Below, piece by piece: positions 35,149 to 45,620 of a stretch of 64,000 nucleotides of DNA; position 1 is the first letter of the stretch; every line of letters begins with the position of its first letter. The DNA lies in contig NZ_LJHQ01000043.1 in NCBI RefSeq assembly GCF_001295925.1, positions 1-64,000 on the forward strand, given 5' to 3'. Source of the DNA: Allobosea sp. AAP35 (lineage in GTDB: Bacteria; Pseudomonadota; Alphaproteobacteria; Rhizobiales; Beijerinckiaceae). Position numbers and translations under genes: made by a program. The notes under the pieces are model-generated. The model saw nothing but the letters and a program-made list of their open reading frames with translations. It did not search any database and had not been told where the DNA came from.

Positions 35149-36060
35149 TCAGCGCGTCGCACCGGCAGGCGCGGCGGCTTGCGTCCGGCGCGCTGGGCGC
35201 GCCTTGGGCCGTCTGAACGCCCCGACGAGCGCAACCACCAGCCCGACAAGCGCGACCCAGTGGCCAGGCCGGACCGAGGCGAGCTCCGGATAGGTGACGA
35301 TATCGGCATTGGCCTGGAACACCAGCCAGGCCGAAGCCCCGGTCGCGAACGCATACCAGGCGGTCTCGCACAGCGCCGTGGCAAGTCCGGTGCCCAGTGC
35401 TGCCACCACCAGAACCAGCGGCGTCAGGGCGATCTTGAAGCGCTCGAGCCCGCGATAAACCATCAGCAGCGCAAACAGCCCGCTCATCAGAACCGGCTGG
35501 CTGACGTCGATCTTCGATTGCAGGGCGAAATGCAGCAGGGCAAGCAGCGCGATCGGGTAGATCAGCATGTGCAGCCGCTGCCAGGCCTTCGCGCCCATCC
35601 GCCGGATCATGCCGTCGGTCGAGGTCGCGCCGAGCGCGACGAGCCCGATCAGCGCGGTGATGCCGACGATCAGGTAGAAGCGCTTGATGATCTCAGTGAC
35701 GATCAGCCCCCAATCCCAGGCGAGATCGATGCAGTACAGCGTCAGATGCGCGGCGGCGTAGGCGAGCACGGACAGGCCGAGCATCCGCCGGATGCCCAGC
35801 AGCTTGCCCCAGTCCAGCACGCGCCGCAGCGGCGAGATCGCCAGCGTGATCAGGAGCAGCCGCACCGACCAGGTCCCGGTGTCATGCACGGCGCGCGTCC
35901 AGGGCTTGGCGCCGAGCTGTCCCGCCCAGGCCTCATAGGCGAGGATCAGCGCCGGCAGCAGCACGAGCGCAAACGCCGCCGCGCGCAGCCCCGAGACGCG
36001 TCCCTGCCGGTCCAGCCATGGCAACCATGCGCTCATGCCACTCTCCGCCATTGCTTTCAT
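35149..36060 (-). CDS. msrQ: MsrQ heme-binding membrane subunit
   Basis: Inner-membrane b-type cytochrome of about 303 residues that passes electrons to the periplasmic methionine-sulfoxide reductase MsrP. It has six hydrophobic helices of the ferric-reductase-like fold with histidine-bearing segments AYAAAHLTLYCIDLAWDWG and WQRLHMLIYPIALLALLHF. The start is taken at ATG 36060; a frame to 36111 adds a polar, non-homologous lead. The usual partner msrP is not next to it: the downstream side is an MFS gene and the upstream side a HAD gene. A proline- and arginine-rich tail ends the protein. Confidence 0.85.
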   Translation of the reverse strand: MKAMAESGMSAWLPWLDRQGRVSGLRAAAFALVLLPALILAYEAWAGQLGAKPWTRAVHDTGTWSVRLLLITLAISPLRRVLDWGKLLGIRRMLGLSVLAYAAAHLTLYCIDLAWDWGLIVTEIIKRFYLIVGITALIGLVALGATSTDGMIRRMGAKAWQRLHMLIYPIALLALLHFALQSKIDVSQPVLMSGLFALLMVYRGLERFKIALTPLVLVVAALGTGLATALCETAWYAFATGASAWLVFQANADIVTYPELASVRPGHWVALVGLVVALVGAFRRPKARPARRTQAAAPAGATR

Positions 36061-36166
36061 GTCTTCGGATACGCGAGACTTCGCACCGCCGTCTCGCTGC
36101 GTCGCACACAAGGACGTGAACGCTGACGGACACCGATCCGACCCTCAAGCCTCCGGACGCCACGAC

Positions 36167-36781
36167 ATGCCTGCCCAGATGCCCACCATCGTGTTCGATG
36201 TCGGCAATGTTCTGATCCGCTGGGATCCGCTCCATGTCTATCGCGAGATGATTCCCGACGACGGAAAGCGGGCATGGTTCATGCAGAACGTCTGCACCGC
36301 CGCCTGGAACCTCGAGCAGGATCGCGGCCGCAGCTGGGAGGAGGGCGTCGCGCTCCTCGTCGCCCGCCATCCGGAATGGGAAAGCCAGATCAGGGCCTAT
36401 GACGAGCGCTGGCACGAGGCCGTTCCCGGCATGATCGAGGACAGCGTCGCCGTGCTGGAAGAGCTCAAGGGCCGCGGCGAGAAGGTCTACGCCATCACCA
36501 ATTTCTCGCGCGAGAAATGGGCGGAATGCCTGATCCGCTTCCCCTTCCTGCAGAGCTTCGACGGCGTCGTGGTCTCGGCCCATGAGGGCGTCGTCAAGCC
36601 CGATCCGGCGATCTACCAGATCCTGCTCGAGCGATATTCACTCGCGGCGCCGGAGTGCATCTTCATCGACGACAGCGCCAGGAATATCGAGGCTGCCCGG
36701 CAGGTCGGCATGCAGGCTGTGCATTTCGTCGAGCCGATAGACTTGCGAGCGCAGCTACGAATACTGAGGGTGGCACTTTGA
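36167..36781 (+). CDS. HAD-superfamily hydrolase (YihX/epoxide-hydrolase-like)
   Basis: Cytosolic phosphatase-like protein of 204 residues. HAD motif I is IVFDVGNVLIRWDP (about 7-20), motif II is YAITNFS (about 107-113), and motifs III/IV are KPDPAIYQILLERY and CIFIDDSARNIEAA. The cap is small and helical. This is the class that includes haloacid dehalogenases and alpha-D-glucose-1-phosphatase YihX; the true substrate is not evident. ATG 36167 chosen because the upstream frame has no homology and overlaps the divergent msrQ. Confidence 0.85.
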   Translation: MPAQMPTIVFDVGNVLIRWDPLHVYREMIPDDGKRAWFMQNVCTAAWNLEQDRGRSWEEGVALLVARHPEWESQIRAYDERWHEAVPGMIEDSVAVLEELKGRGEKVYAITNFSREKWAECLIRFPFLQSFDGVVVSAHEGVVKPDPAIYQILLERYSLAAPECIFIDDSARNIEAARQVGMQAVHFVEPIDLRAQLRILRVAL

Positions 36782-36880
36782 CGGCAGGCTGATTCCGCAA
36801 GAAGACCTACGGAAACCAGCGCGGAACATCTAGGGGCCACCGGCGTTGAAGCTTTGTAAGCCTGAAGGAACAGCGTCGAT

Positions 36881-37075
36881 ATGACAAATAATATTAAAGT
36901 CGAACGGCATGATTCTGGATGGTGCCTGAGGGATAAGGGCGGCAATTGCCTGATCGCCATGCCCCATCGCATCGGTCTCGACCTGATCCTGCGGCAGATG
37001 AACCAGTCCGTGGCGACCGATCAATGGCACGTGGCCCATGATCCGCTCCCGCAGACGCTGCCGATCGCGGTCTGA
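36881..37075 (+). CDS. Small hypothetical protein
   Basis: Open frame for 64 residues, MTNNIKVERHDSGWCLRDKGG..., rich in charged residues with no membrane segment or signal peptide. Codon use resembles the neighbours and the frame is not overlapped by a better gene. No ribosome site stands out. I do not recognise a family. Confidence 0.4.
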   Translation: MTNNIKVERHDSGWCLRDKGGNCLIAMPHRIGLDLILRQMNQSVATDQWHVAHDPLPQTLPIAV

Positions 37076-37120
37076 CCCTCACGCACGCAAACCGAGCGTA
37101 CGCAAACCGAGAGCCAGCGA

Positions 37121-38041
37121 TCAGGTTTGTTTTCGCGGGGCGGTCCTGACCTTGCCAGCGAGCGCCCGCGTCGCCGCCATGGCGTCATCGACGGCATACC
37201 AGAGCCGCGGATTGAGCTCGATGTTGAGCAGCACGCCTTCCGGGAAGGTGCAGCGCTCCATCAGCGCCTCCCAGGGAATTCCGCCCCAGCCCACCGGCAG
37301 ATGGATGTCGCCATGCCCGAAGGCGAACTTCTCGCTCGGGAAAACGGTCTCGAACGCATCGGGGCGCCCAAAAGAATCATGCATGTGCAGATGCTTGGCA
37401 AGGGGCGCGAGAGCGGCGATCTCTTCAAGATAGTCGCCGCCGATCGAGCCGAGCCGCAGGAAGGCATGGCTGAAATCCAGCGTCGCCCAGACATGGTCGT
37501 GGTCGATCGCGGCCATTTCGCTGGCGAGCCGCGAGGGCAGGGAGGCGTAAAGCCGGCCGGGATGATAGTCGAACATGGTCTCGACGCAGAGCAGGATGCC
37601 GCCATCACGCGCCGCATCGCCAGCCTTCCTCAGCCATTCGCGTTGACGCAGATAGGCCGCCTCAACGACCTCGGCCGGCGCAAGCGGCATCACGCCCGAA
37701 TGCATCACATAATGCACAGCGCCAAGTTCTGCGGCGATCTCCAGCGAAGCCCGCAGTACGTCGAAATGCCGTTGCAGCCGGGTGGGCTCGTCGAAGAAGT
37801 TGATCGCCAGCGGCCCATGCACGCTGTAGCCGAAGGGCCGGCCGGCGCAGGCGCGCTTGAGCAGGTCGAGATGGGGCCGATGGATCCGGCCGCCGAAGAT
37901 CAGATCCATCGCACAGGTCGACAATTCGACGGTATCGACTTCCAGCCGCTCGACCCGGTCGAGAATCGCCGGCAGATCGGACAGATCGCTGGCGGGCTGG
38001 CCGGCCGTGATGCCGACGCCGCGAACACCGCTGGAATACAT
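37121..38041 (-). CDS. Sugar phosphate isomerase/epimerase-like TIM-barrel protein
   Basis: AP-endonuclease-2/xylose-isomerase-type TIM barrel of 306 residues. Metal-ligand segments include LLCVETMFDYHPG, VWATLDFSHAFL and HLHMHDSFGRPD, with conserved Glu, Asp and His as expected for a divalent-metal isomerase. Substrate unknown. Start taken at ATG 38041 (MYSSGVRGVGITAG); the longer frame to 38098 adds a lead without homology. It diverges from the aldo-keto reductase, with which it may share a promoter region. Confidence 0.8.
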   Translation of the reverse strand: MYSSGVRGVGITAGQPASDLSDLPAILDRVERLEVDTVELSTCAMDLIFGGRIHRPHLDLLKRACAGRPFGYSVHGPLAINFFDEPTRLQRHFDVLRASLEIAAELGAVHYVMHSGVMPLAPAEVVEAAYLRQREWLRKAGDAARDGGILLCVETMFDYHPGRLYASLPSRLASEMAAIDHDHVWATLDFSHAFLRLGSIGGDYLEEIAALAPLAKHLHMHDSFGRPDAFETVFPSEKFAFGHGDIHLPVGWGGIPWEALMERCTFPEGVLLNIELNPRLWYAVDDAMAATRALAGKVRTAPRKQT

Positions 38042-38232
38042 GGCGGGCTCCACTCCAACCGATTGCAGACGTCGCGATGCTGCGCCGCCTGTCTGCAACT
38101 GGTCAGCATGATTGCGACGGGCGTATGAGCGCCGTAGACCGCAGGCAAAACTGCATCAGGGTGGCTGCGTCGGGCGTGAGGGCGGGCTATCGTCGCTCCT
38201 GCAAAGAAGCCAAAGGGAGCCGAAATCTCACC

Positions 38233-39255
38233 ATGCCCAGCGAAACCCGTTACGACCAGATGATCTACAACCGCTGCGGCCGCAGCGGCCTCAAGCTTTC
38301 CGCCCTCTCGCTCGGCCTCTGGCACAATTTCGGCGAGACCACCGCGCCCGATCTCGGCCGACGGATCTGCCGGACGGCGTTCGATCTCGGCATCACCCAT
38401 TTCGATCTGGCCAATAACTACGGGCCCCCGCCGGGCTCGGCGGAAACCGCCTTCGGGGAGATACTGCACCAGGACTTCGCCTCCCATCGCGACGAGTTGG
38501 TGATCTCGACCAAGGCCGGCTACCGGATGTGGCCGGGCCCCTATGGCGAGTGGGGCAGCCGCAAATATCTGCTCTCCAGCCTCGACCAGAGCCTCAAGCG
38601 CCTGAAGCTCGACTATGTCGACATCTTCTATTCGCATCGGTTCGATCCCGAGACGCCGCTGGAAGAGACGATGGGCGCGCTCGATCAGGCCGTGCGCCAG
38701 GGCAAGGCGCTCTATGTCGGGCTGTCCTCCTACAATGCCAAACGCACCCGCGAGGCGGCCGCTATCCTGCGCCGGCTCGGCACGCCCTGCCTGATCCACC
38801 AGCCGAGCTATTCGATGATCAACCGCTGGATCGAGGAGGACGGCCTGCTCGACACGCTCGACGAGGAGGGCATCGGTTCGATCGTGTTCTCGCCGCTGGC
38901 CCAGGGCATGCTGACCTCGAAATATCTCGGCGGCGTGCCCGACGGCAGCCGCGCCGCCAAGAAGGCGCCCTCCTTCCGCGACGGCTTCCTCTCCGACGAC
39001 AACCTGACGCGCATCGCCGCCCTCAACGAGATCGCCGCCGGGCGCGACCAAAGCCTCGCGCAGATGGCGATCGCCTGGGTCCTGCGCGGCGGCCGGATCA
39101 CCTCCGCCCTGATCGGGGCCAGCCGCCCCGAGCAGGTGGAAGACTGCGTCGCGGCCTTGAAGCGGCCCGATTTTAGCGCCGAGGAGTTGAAGCTGATCGA
39201 CCAGCATGCAGGCGAAGGCGGCGTCAACATCTGGGCGGCGTCGGCCGAGCGCTGA
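38233..39255 (+). CDS. Aldo-keto reductase, YghZ/GPR-like
   Basis: NADPH-dependent aldo-keto reductase of 340 residues, close to L-glyceraldehyde-3-phosphate reductase (YghZ) and Kv-beta-like enzymes. Catalytic segments are HFDLANNYGPPPGSAE (Asp and Tyr), ISTKAGYRMWPGPYGEWGS (Lys) and YVDIFYSHRFD (His). The C-terminal cofactor segment ALIGASRPEQVED is intact. ATG 38233 is used because the upstream frame lacks homology. It could detoxify methylglyoxal or reduce short aldoses. Confidence 0.88.
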   Translation: MPSETRYDQMIYNRCGRSGLKLSALSLGLWHNFGETTAPDLGRRICRTAFDLGITHFDLANNYGPPPGSAETAFGEILHQDFASHRDELVISTKAGYRMWPGPYGEWGSRKYLLSSLDQSLKRLKLDYVDIFYSHRFDPETPLEETMGALDQAVRQGKALYVGLSSYNAKRTREAAAILRRLGTPCLIHQPSYSMINRWIEEDGLLDTLDEEGIGSIVFSPLAQGMLTSKYLGGVPDGSRAAKKAPSFRDGFLSDDNLTRIAALNEIAAGRDQSLAQMAIAWVLRGGRITSALIGASRPEQVEDCVAALKRPDFSAEELKLIDQHAGEGGVNIWAASAER

Positions 39256-39387
39256 GCCGAACCGCCAGGCTCGCAGCAGCGCCCACAGCGTTGCTTTCGA
39301 CGGCATCGTCGGCCTATGAACAGGGCTCCCTGATGCCGTCCGCGACGACGGCAAGATCCGTATCGGCAACAGTGACAGGCGGTCCCG

Positions 39388-40809
39388 ATGACGAGTCTCA
39401 AATTCGGAACCTCTGGCCTGCGCGGTCTCGTCACCGAGCTCGTCGGTCTACCGGCCTACAGCCATGTCCGCGCCTTTTGTGCGATGATTGGCGAGGACGG
39501 CGCGGCGGGACCGAGCGGCGAAGTTCTGATCGGGCGGGATCTGCGCTCGTCGAGCCCTCTCATCGCGGCGCAATGCGCGCGGGCCATCGTCGACGCTGGT
39601 CTCGTACCCGTCGATGGCGGTGCGATCCCGACCCCGGCGCTTGCGCTGGCCGCAGCCCAGCTCGGCGCGCCAGCCATCATGGTCACCGGCAGCCATATTC
39701 CCGATGATCGCAACGGCCTCAAATTCTACCGCAGCGAGGGCGAGATCGACAAAACAGATGAGGCGCGGATCCTCGCCTGGCATGCAAAATTGAATCTCGA
39801 CACGGTTCCTGCCGAGATCGTCGCGCCCCGCACGCATGATGCGTTGGCCGCCTATCAGACGCGCTATCTCGAATTTTTCGGCGCGGATGCCCTGCGGGGC
39901 CTGACGGTCGGCGTCTACCAGCATTCCTCGGTCGGGCGCGACGTGATCTGCGATCTGCTCGCTGCGCTTGGCGCCAGACCTGTCCCGCTCGGGCGCGCCG
40001 ACCGCTTCATCCCCGTCGACACCGAGGCGTTGCGTCCCGAGGACGTCGCGCTGGCGATCGAATGGGCGGGCAGCCAGAGGCTCGACGCGATCGTCTCCAC
40101 CGATGGCGATGCCGATCGCCCGCTGGTTGCCGACGAGGTAGGCCGGTTTCTCCGCGGCGATCTCGTCGGCGCGCTGACGGCCGCTTTTCTCGGCGCCGAC
40201 ACCATCGTGACGCCCGTGACTTCGAACTCGGCCCTGGAGCGGCTTGGCCTGTTCGCACAGGTCCTGCGCACCAAGGTGGGGTCGCCTTTTGTGATCGCCG
40301 GCATGGCGCAGGCGACCGCGGCGGGCGCCCACCTCGTCGTCGGCTTCGAGGCCAATGGCGGCGTGCTGCTGGGCTCCGATGTCGCGCATGATGGCGTCAG
40401 CCTTGCCGCCCTGCCGACGCGCGATGCGATTTTGCCGATCCTGGCCACGCTAACGGCCTCTGCCCGCGCTCAAAAACCGCTGAGCCGGCTCGCCGCCGAG
40501 CAGAATTTCACGATTGCCCTGTCGAACCGCCTGCAGGAGGTGCCGCAGAACAAGACGGCGGCCCTCATCGCCAGGCTGGATGCGGAAGACCCGGCCTATC
40601 GCGATGCGGCCTTCGCCGCCCATGGCGGCGTCGCCGCCTGCGACCGTCGAGACGGTCTGCGCCTCACGCTGGGAGACGGCACCACGGTCCATATCCGGGC
40701 CTCGGGCAATGCACCGGAGCTGCGCGTCTATGTCGAGGCGCCCGATCAGTCAGCCGCAGAAGCCCTGCTGCAGGAAGGCCTCGACTTCGCCCGGCAGGCC
40801 ACCACTTGA
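39388..40809 (+). CDS. Phosphomannomutase/phosphoglucomutase
   Basis: Phosphohexomutase of 473 residues that should interconvert hexose-6- and hexose-1-phosphates, feeding nucleotide sugars. Domain I carries the active serine in TGSHIPDDRNG (about 99-109), domain II the metal loop STDGDADRP (about 239-247), domain III the substrate loop FEANGG and domain IV RASGNAPELR. All four are present, so it is probably active; whether mannose or glucose is preferred cannot be told. It sits beside, and convergent with, the dTDP-rhamnose genes. Confidence 0.9.
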   Translation: MTSLKFGTSGLRGLVTELVGLPAYSHVRAFCAMIGEDGAAGPSGEVLIGRDLRSSSPLIAAQCARAIVDAGLVPVDGGAIPTPALALAAAQLGAPAIMVTGSHIPDDRNGLKFYRSEGEIDKTDEARILAWHAKLNLDTVPAEIVAPRTHDALAAYQTRYLEFFGADALRGLTVGVYQHSSVGRDVICDLLAALGARPVPLGRADRFIPVDTEALRPEDVALAIEWAGSQRLDAIVSTDGDADRPLVADEVGRFLRGDLVGALTAAFLGADTIVTPVTSNSALERLGLFAQVLRTKVGSPFVIAGMAQATAAGAHLVVGFEANGGVLLGSDVAHDGVSLAALPTRDAILPILATLTASARAQKPLSRLAAEQNFTIALSNRLQEVPQNKTAALIARLDAEDPAYRDAAFAAHGGVAACDRRDGLRLTLGDGTTVHIRASGNAPELRVYVEAPDQSAAEALLQEGLDFARQATT

Positions 40810-40857
40810 GCGGCACGAGGGCGCCATCGCCGCGAGGCGTCCCGCAATCGCCCTGCG

Positions 40858-41733
<876 letters not shown>

Positions 41734-41740
41734 CGTCGTG

Positions 41741-42643
41741 TTATCCCGTTTTCTGTTGCGCCATGAGCCGGCGCACGCAGGCGCGCAGAGCGTCCTGCCA
41801 GGGCGGCAGCGTGACCTGGTGAGTGGTGGCGAGTCTGGAGGAGTCCATGCGCGAATTCGCCGGCCTTTGGGCTGGTGTCGGATAGTCGGCGGTGGTGATG
41901 CGCTTGACCCGCACGGGCGCGCCGCCCTGTCGCTGGCGCTCGGCGAAGATCACCTCGGCGACATCGGCCCAGACGGCGGCGCCTTGCGCGCCCATATGGA
42001 AAATCCCCCGCAAGGCTGCCTCATCCGAGTTCTCGATGAGATTGCTCGCAACAGCGAAGATGGCATCGGCGATGTCGAGCGCGCTGGTCGGGCATCCGGC
42101 CTGATCGGCGACGACGCCGATTTCGTCGCGCGTCTCCGCCAGCCGCAGCATCGTCTTGACGAAATTTGCGCCGAAGGGGCTGTAGACCCAGGCAGTACGC
42201 AGGATCACATGGTTGCCCGTCGCGGCGGCCACCGCTCGCTCGCCCGCGAGCTTGCTGCGGCCATAGGCCGAGATCGGGCCGACCGGGTCGTCCTCGCGAT
42301 AAGCGCGGTCGAGCGCGCCGTCGAAGACGTAGTCGGTCGAGATCTGGATGACGGGGACGCCGAGCGCGGCGGCAGCCTTTGCGACCTCGCCGGCGGCGTC
42401 TCCATTGACTTGCCGTGCCGTCTCCTCCTGGCTCTCGGCCAGATCGACGGCGGTGAACGCTGCCGCATTGACCACGACATCCGGCCGGCTGGCGATGATC
42501 GCCGGAGCGATCGTCTCGAGCCGTTCGAGATCGAGCCCAGGCCGTCCGAGCGCGGTGACGCTGACGCCCTGCGGCGCGCGCTCCCGCATCGAAAGCACGA
42601 CCTGCCCCGACAGCCCTGTCACGGTGATGCGCATCGCGGTCAA
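41741..42643 (-). CDS. rfbD: dTDP-4-dehydrorhamnose reductase RfbD
   Basis: Final enzyme of the pathway, reducing dTDP-4-keto-L-rhamnose with NADPH; 300 residues. Features are the nucleotide motif [15 protein letters not shown] (about 103-111) and the catalytic Tyr-x3-Lys in [13 protein letters not shown] (about 125-137). ATG 42643 overlaps the rfbC stop by 4 bases, so the genes are translationally coupled. Confidence 0.95.
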   Translation of the reverse strand: MTAMRITVTGLSGQVVLSMRERAPQGVSVTALGRPGLDLERLETIAPAIIASRPDVVVNAAAFTAVDLAESQEETARQVNGDAAGEVAKAAAALGVPVIQISTDYVFDGALDRAYREDDPVGPISAYGRSKLAGERAVAAATGNHVILRTAWVYSPFGANFVKTMLRLAETRDEIGVVADQAGCPTSALDIADAIFAVASNLIENSDEAALRGIFHMGAQGAAVWADVAEVIFAERQRQGGAPVRVKRITTADYPTPAQRPANSRMDSSRLATTHQVTLPPWQDALRACVRRLMAQQKTG

Positions 42644-43197
42644 TCAAAATAGCGCGGCAAATCGGACAGCCGGGGATGCCGACGGTCTTTGTCCGAGAGG
42701 ACCAGCGCGTCAGGCGGCAGGCGCCAGTCGATCCCGAGCGCCGGATCGTCGAAGGCCAGCCCATGGTCGTTGGCCGGGCCATAGGGGGCCGTGACCTTGT
42801 AGAGCACCTCGGTGTCGGGTTCGAGCGTGACGAAGCCATGGGCGAAGCCGGCAGGGATCAGTATCTGACGCCAGTTTTCCGCCGAGAGCTCGACGGCGAC
42901 ATGCCGGCCGAAGCTCGGCGAAGAGGCGCGGATATCGACGGCGATGTCCAGGATGCGCCCCCGGGTCACGCGCACGAGCTTGTCCTGCGCGAAGGGCGGC
43001 GATTGGAAGTGGAGCCCCCGCAACGTGCCGACGGGTCCCGAAAGCGAGTGATTGTCCTGCACGAAGACGAGGTCGATCCCGGCCTCGGCCATCGCGGCGC
43101 GATTGTACACCTCGGAGAAAAAGCCGCGATGGTCGCCATGCTTCTTCGGGGTGATGATCTTGACGGCGGGAATCGCGGTCGGTTCGACGCTCAGCAT
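42640..43197 (-). CDS. rfbC: dTDP-4-dehydrorhamnose 3,5-epimerase RfbC
   Basis: Cupin-fold epimerase of 185 residues acting at C3 and C5 of dTDP-4-keto-6-deoxyglucose. The catalytic His-Asp region is seen in KKHGDHRGFFSEVYN, and FVQDNHSLSGPVGTLRGLHFQ and PAGFAHGFVTLEPD are conserved. Length is normal. It lies 18 bases after rfbB. Confidence 0.96.
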   Translation of the reverse strand: MLSVEPTAIPAVKIITPKKHGDHRGFFSEVYNRAAMAEAGIDLVFVQDNHSLSGPVGTLRGLHFQSPPFAQDKLVRVTRGRILDIAVDIRASSPSFGRHVAVELSAENWRQILIPAGFAHGFVTLEPDTEVLYKVTAPYGPANDHGLAFDDPALGIDWRLPPDALVLSDKDRRHPRLSDLPRYFD

Positions 43198-43215
43198 GGG
43201 TTCGTCCGGTTTCGT

Positions 43216-44271
43216 TCAGGCCGCGCCGAGGCGCTCGCCGCGATAGACGCCCGAGCGGATATCGCCCCACCAGCCGGGATTGGCCAGATACCATTCGACC
43301 GTGCGCCGCAAGCCTGTGTCGAACGTCTCCTTCGGCGTCCAGCCGAGTTCACGGCCGATCTTGCCGGCATCGATGGCATAGCGCGCATCATGGCCGGGGC
43401 GGTCGGTGACGTAGGTGATGAGGCGCTCATGCGGCCCGGCCGGGTCGGGGCGCAACGCGTCGAGCAGGGCGCAGATGCACTTCACCACATCGAGATTGGT
43501 CTTCTCGTTATGGCCGCCGATATTATAGGTCTCGCCGACGACGCCCTTCGCGGCCACCGTCAGCAGCGCATCGGCATGGTCGTCGACATAGAGCCAGTCG
43601 CGCACGTTGAGGCCGTTGCCATAGACCGGCAGCGGCTTGCCCTCGAGCGCGTTGATGATCGTCAGCGGGATCAGCTTTTCGGGGAAGTGATACGGCCCGT
43701 AATTGTTCGAGCAATTGGTCATCACCGTCGGCAGGCCATAGGTGTGGTGCCAGGCGCGCACCAGATGGTCGGAGGCTGCCTTGGACGCCGAATAGGGCGA
43801 GTTGGGCTGATAGGCCGTGTCCTCGCGGAAGAAGCCCTCGGGGCCAAGCGAGCCGAAGACCTCGTCGGTCGAGACATGGTGGAAGCGGAAAGCCGCCTTG
43901 CGAGCCTGGTCGAGCCCACGCCAATGGCGCAGCGCCTCCTGCAGCAGCGCGAAGGTGCCCACGATATTGGTCTGGATGAAGTCGCCGGGCCCGTCGATCG
44001 AGCGATCGACATGGCTTTCGGCCGCCAGATGCAGGACGATGTCGGGGTCGAAGTCGGAGAAGATCGCGCGCACCCGTTCGCCATCGCCGATATCGACCTG
44101 CTCGAAGCGGTAGCGGTTGCTGCCGGAGACCGGCGCGAGCGAGGCGAGATTGCCGGCATAGGTCAGCTTGTCGACGACACAGACGTTGGACTGCGTCTCG
44201 TCGATCAGCTTGCGGACCACAGCCGAACCGATGAAGCCGGCGCCGCCCGTGACGAGGAATCTCAATGACAC
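43216..44271 (-). CDS. rfbB: dTDP-glucose 4,6-dehydratase RfbB
   Basis: Extended SDR of 351 residues that converts dTDP-glucose to the 4-keto-6-deoxy sugar with bound NAD. It has [11 protein letters not shown] at the N-terminus, [12 protein letters not shown] (with the Thr-Asp-Glu triad) and [12 protein letters not shown] (Tyr-x3-Lys). Start is GTG 44271 ([10 protein letters not shown]); the longer frame to 44346 adds non-homologous residues. It heads the rfbBCDA operon. Confidence 0.95.
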   Translation of the reverse strand: MSLRFLVTGGAGFIGSAVVRKLIDETQSNVCVVDKLTYAGNLASLAPVSGSNRYRFEQVDIGDGERVRAIFSDFDPDIVLHLAAESHVDRSIDGPGDFIQTNIVGTFALLQEALRHWRGLDQARKAAFRFHHVSTDEVFGSLGPEGFFREDTAYQPNSPYSASKAASDHLVRAWHHTYGLPTVMTNCSNNYGPYHFPEKLIPLTIINALEGKPLPVYGNGLNVRDWLYVDDHADALLTVAAKGVVGETYNIGGHNEKTNLDVVKCICALLDALRPDPAGPHERLITYVTDRPGHDARYAIDAGKIGRELGWTPKETFDTGLRRTVEWYLANPGWWGDIRSGVYRGERLGAA

Positions 44272-44437
44272 GCCAAATGAACTCCGGCAGGGATGGGAAT
44301 GATCAAGGCTGAACGAGGCCCCAGCGAAGAACCACCCCGCCCGCATCTGTCAAGAAGCAGCGGGTGCGGCGGCTCCGGATTGGCGACGCGGTCATCAGGC
44401 ATCTGGCCTGTCCCCTTTCCCACTGACGACCAGGCCC

Positions 44438-44986
44438 TCACAAGGCAGCAAGGCAATCCTCGACGAAGACATCGAGACGACCATCCTTGAACAGAAATCC
44501 GGCAATGCCGGCGGCTTTGGCGGCTTCGAGGTCGGTCGCGCGGTCGCCGATCAAAAAAGTGCGCTGCATGTCCGTCGGAAAAGCCTGCAGCGCCTTGAGC
44601 AACATGCCCGGTCGCGGTTTGCGATCCTCGTGATCGACGCGATAAGCGGCGATCGTCGCGTCCGGATGATGGGGAGCATAGTAGAACGCGTCGATCCGCG
44701 CTCCGTTGTCCGCCATGATGCGCGCCATCTCGACATGGAGCACGCGCACATCCTCCTCTGTATAGAAGCCACGCGCGATGCCGGACTGGTTGGTGACGAC
44801 GACGGCCCGGTAGCCAAGTTGGTTCAGTCGCCGCACGGCTGAGAAAGCCCCCTCAACCCAGGTGATCTGGTCGAGTCGAAAAGCGTAGTTGACCTCCTCA
44901 TTGAGCACGCCGTCACGGTCCAAGAACACCATGGGGGCGGTGGCGCTTTCAGGTGGAGGCATCATTGCCTTCAACATAATTCGCAA
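44438..44986 (-). CDS. GmhB-like HAD phosphatase, zinc cysteines missing
   Basis: HAD histidinol-phosphatase-type protein of 182 residues, closest in layout to D,D-heptose 1,7-bisphosphate phosphatase (GmhB). Motif I FLDRDGVLNEE, motif II VVVTNQSGIARG, and the end motif IGDRATDLEAAKAAGI are intact. The zinc loop that defines most GmhB enzymes (CPHHP then CxCRKP) reads APHHPDAT and DHEDRKPRPGM here, so the cysteine ligands are lost and no structural zinc is expected. It may act on a heptose or another sugar phosphate for the nearby polysaccharide genes. ATG 44986 or the internal ATG four codons on could start it. Confidence 0.8.
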   Translation of the reverse strand: MRIMLKAMMPPPESATAPMVFLDRDGVLNEEVNYAFRLDQITWVEGAFSAVRRLNQLGYRAVVVTNQSGIARGFYTEEDVRVLHVEMARIMADNGARIDAFYYAPHHPDATIAAYRVDHEDRKPRPGMLLKALQAFPTDMQRTFLIGDRATDLEAAKAAGIAGFLFKDGRLDVFVEDCLAAL

Positions 44987-45620
44987 TCAGGCCCTCCCAC
45001 AGCGCGCTGCCGCAGAATGCGGCTAATCATCGCACATATCATCCTTGGCGAGTCTTGCGTTGCGGGCAGTTGCACGACTTCGTCGATCGCCACCCGCGAC
45101 GCCCTCCTTCGCTGAAGATCCAGGTAGACTCGGAAAGTGCAAGCACTGCGCGTTCCTGATGGCCTCGGACGAGATGTACAGGCGGGAGTTGCCGGCTTTG
45201 CTGCCGATCGTGCCCGCGGAGATTTTCGGCCACCGGCCAGGGCGGGGTGTTGATACCAAGCAGTAATGCCAGCGCCTCACCTGCTCGACGAGAACAGGGC
45301 CCGGTGTAAAGCGCGAGAAGCACAAAGATGCTCGCCGTATCCGGTCGATTGCGATCACCTGACCCAAGCTCCACACGAGTAACAAAAGGCCGCTCGCCGG
45401 GATCGGGCTTCCGGTCGGGCTACGCCCTCCCTACACCCCGATCCCGGCAAAGCCTCTAACCCTGATTGTCGCGAAATTCCCATCCTGATTGTCGCGCGGC
45501 AGTCGCCCTCGAGCCGATGAACCCGACGTGGCCGACGTACCATACAAAAAAGCACCAGCCGAAGCCGCCCTATTATCACGTTGACAGTTGTAGCGGTCAC
45601 CAATATGCCGAAATCGGATT
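44987..45620. other. Mobile-element debris, no intact gene
   Basis: 634 bases without an intact gene. A minus-strand frame around 45290-45360 contains IFVLLALYTG, which resembles tyrosine-recombinase (integrase) domains, suggesting a remnant, but flanking residues do not continue the match in any one frame. At 45461-45473 and 45484-45496 the 13-mer CCTGATTGTCGCG occurs twice with a 23-base period, like the internal repeats at ends of IS21-type elements. The last 120 bases turn AT-rich and join the AT-rich gene that follows. Confidence 0.4.
45461..45496 (+). repeat. Two direct copies of a 13-mer, 23-base period
   Basis: CCTGATTGTCGCG at 45461-45473 and again at 45484-45496. The intervening bases are AAATTCCCAT. 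Short direct repeats spaced about two helical turns apart are typical transposase binding sites at IS21-family ends. No IS21 istA/istB genes are nearby, so this would be an orphan end. Confidence 0.4.

Noticed and set aside
42676..44268. A 530-residue plus-strand frame opposite rfbC/rfbB
   Set aside because: Both rfbB and rfbC are unmistakable on the other strand, so this is a shadow.
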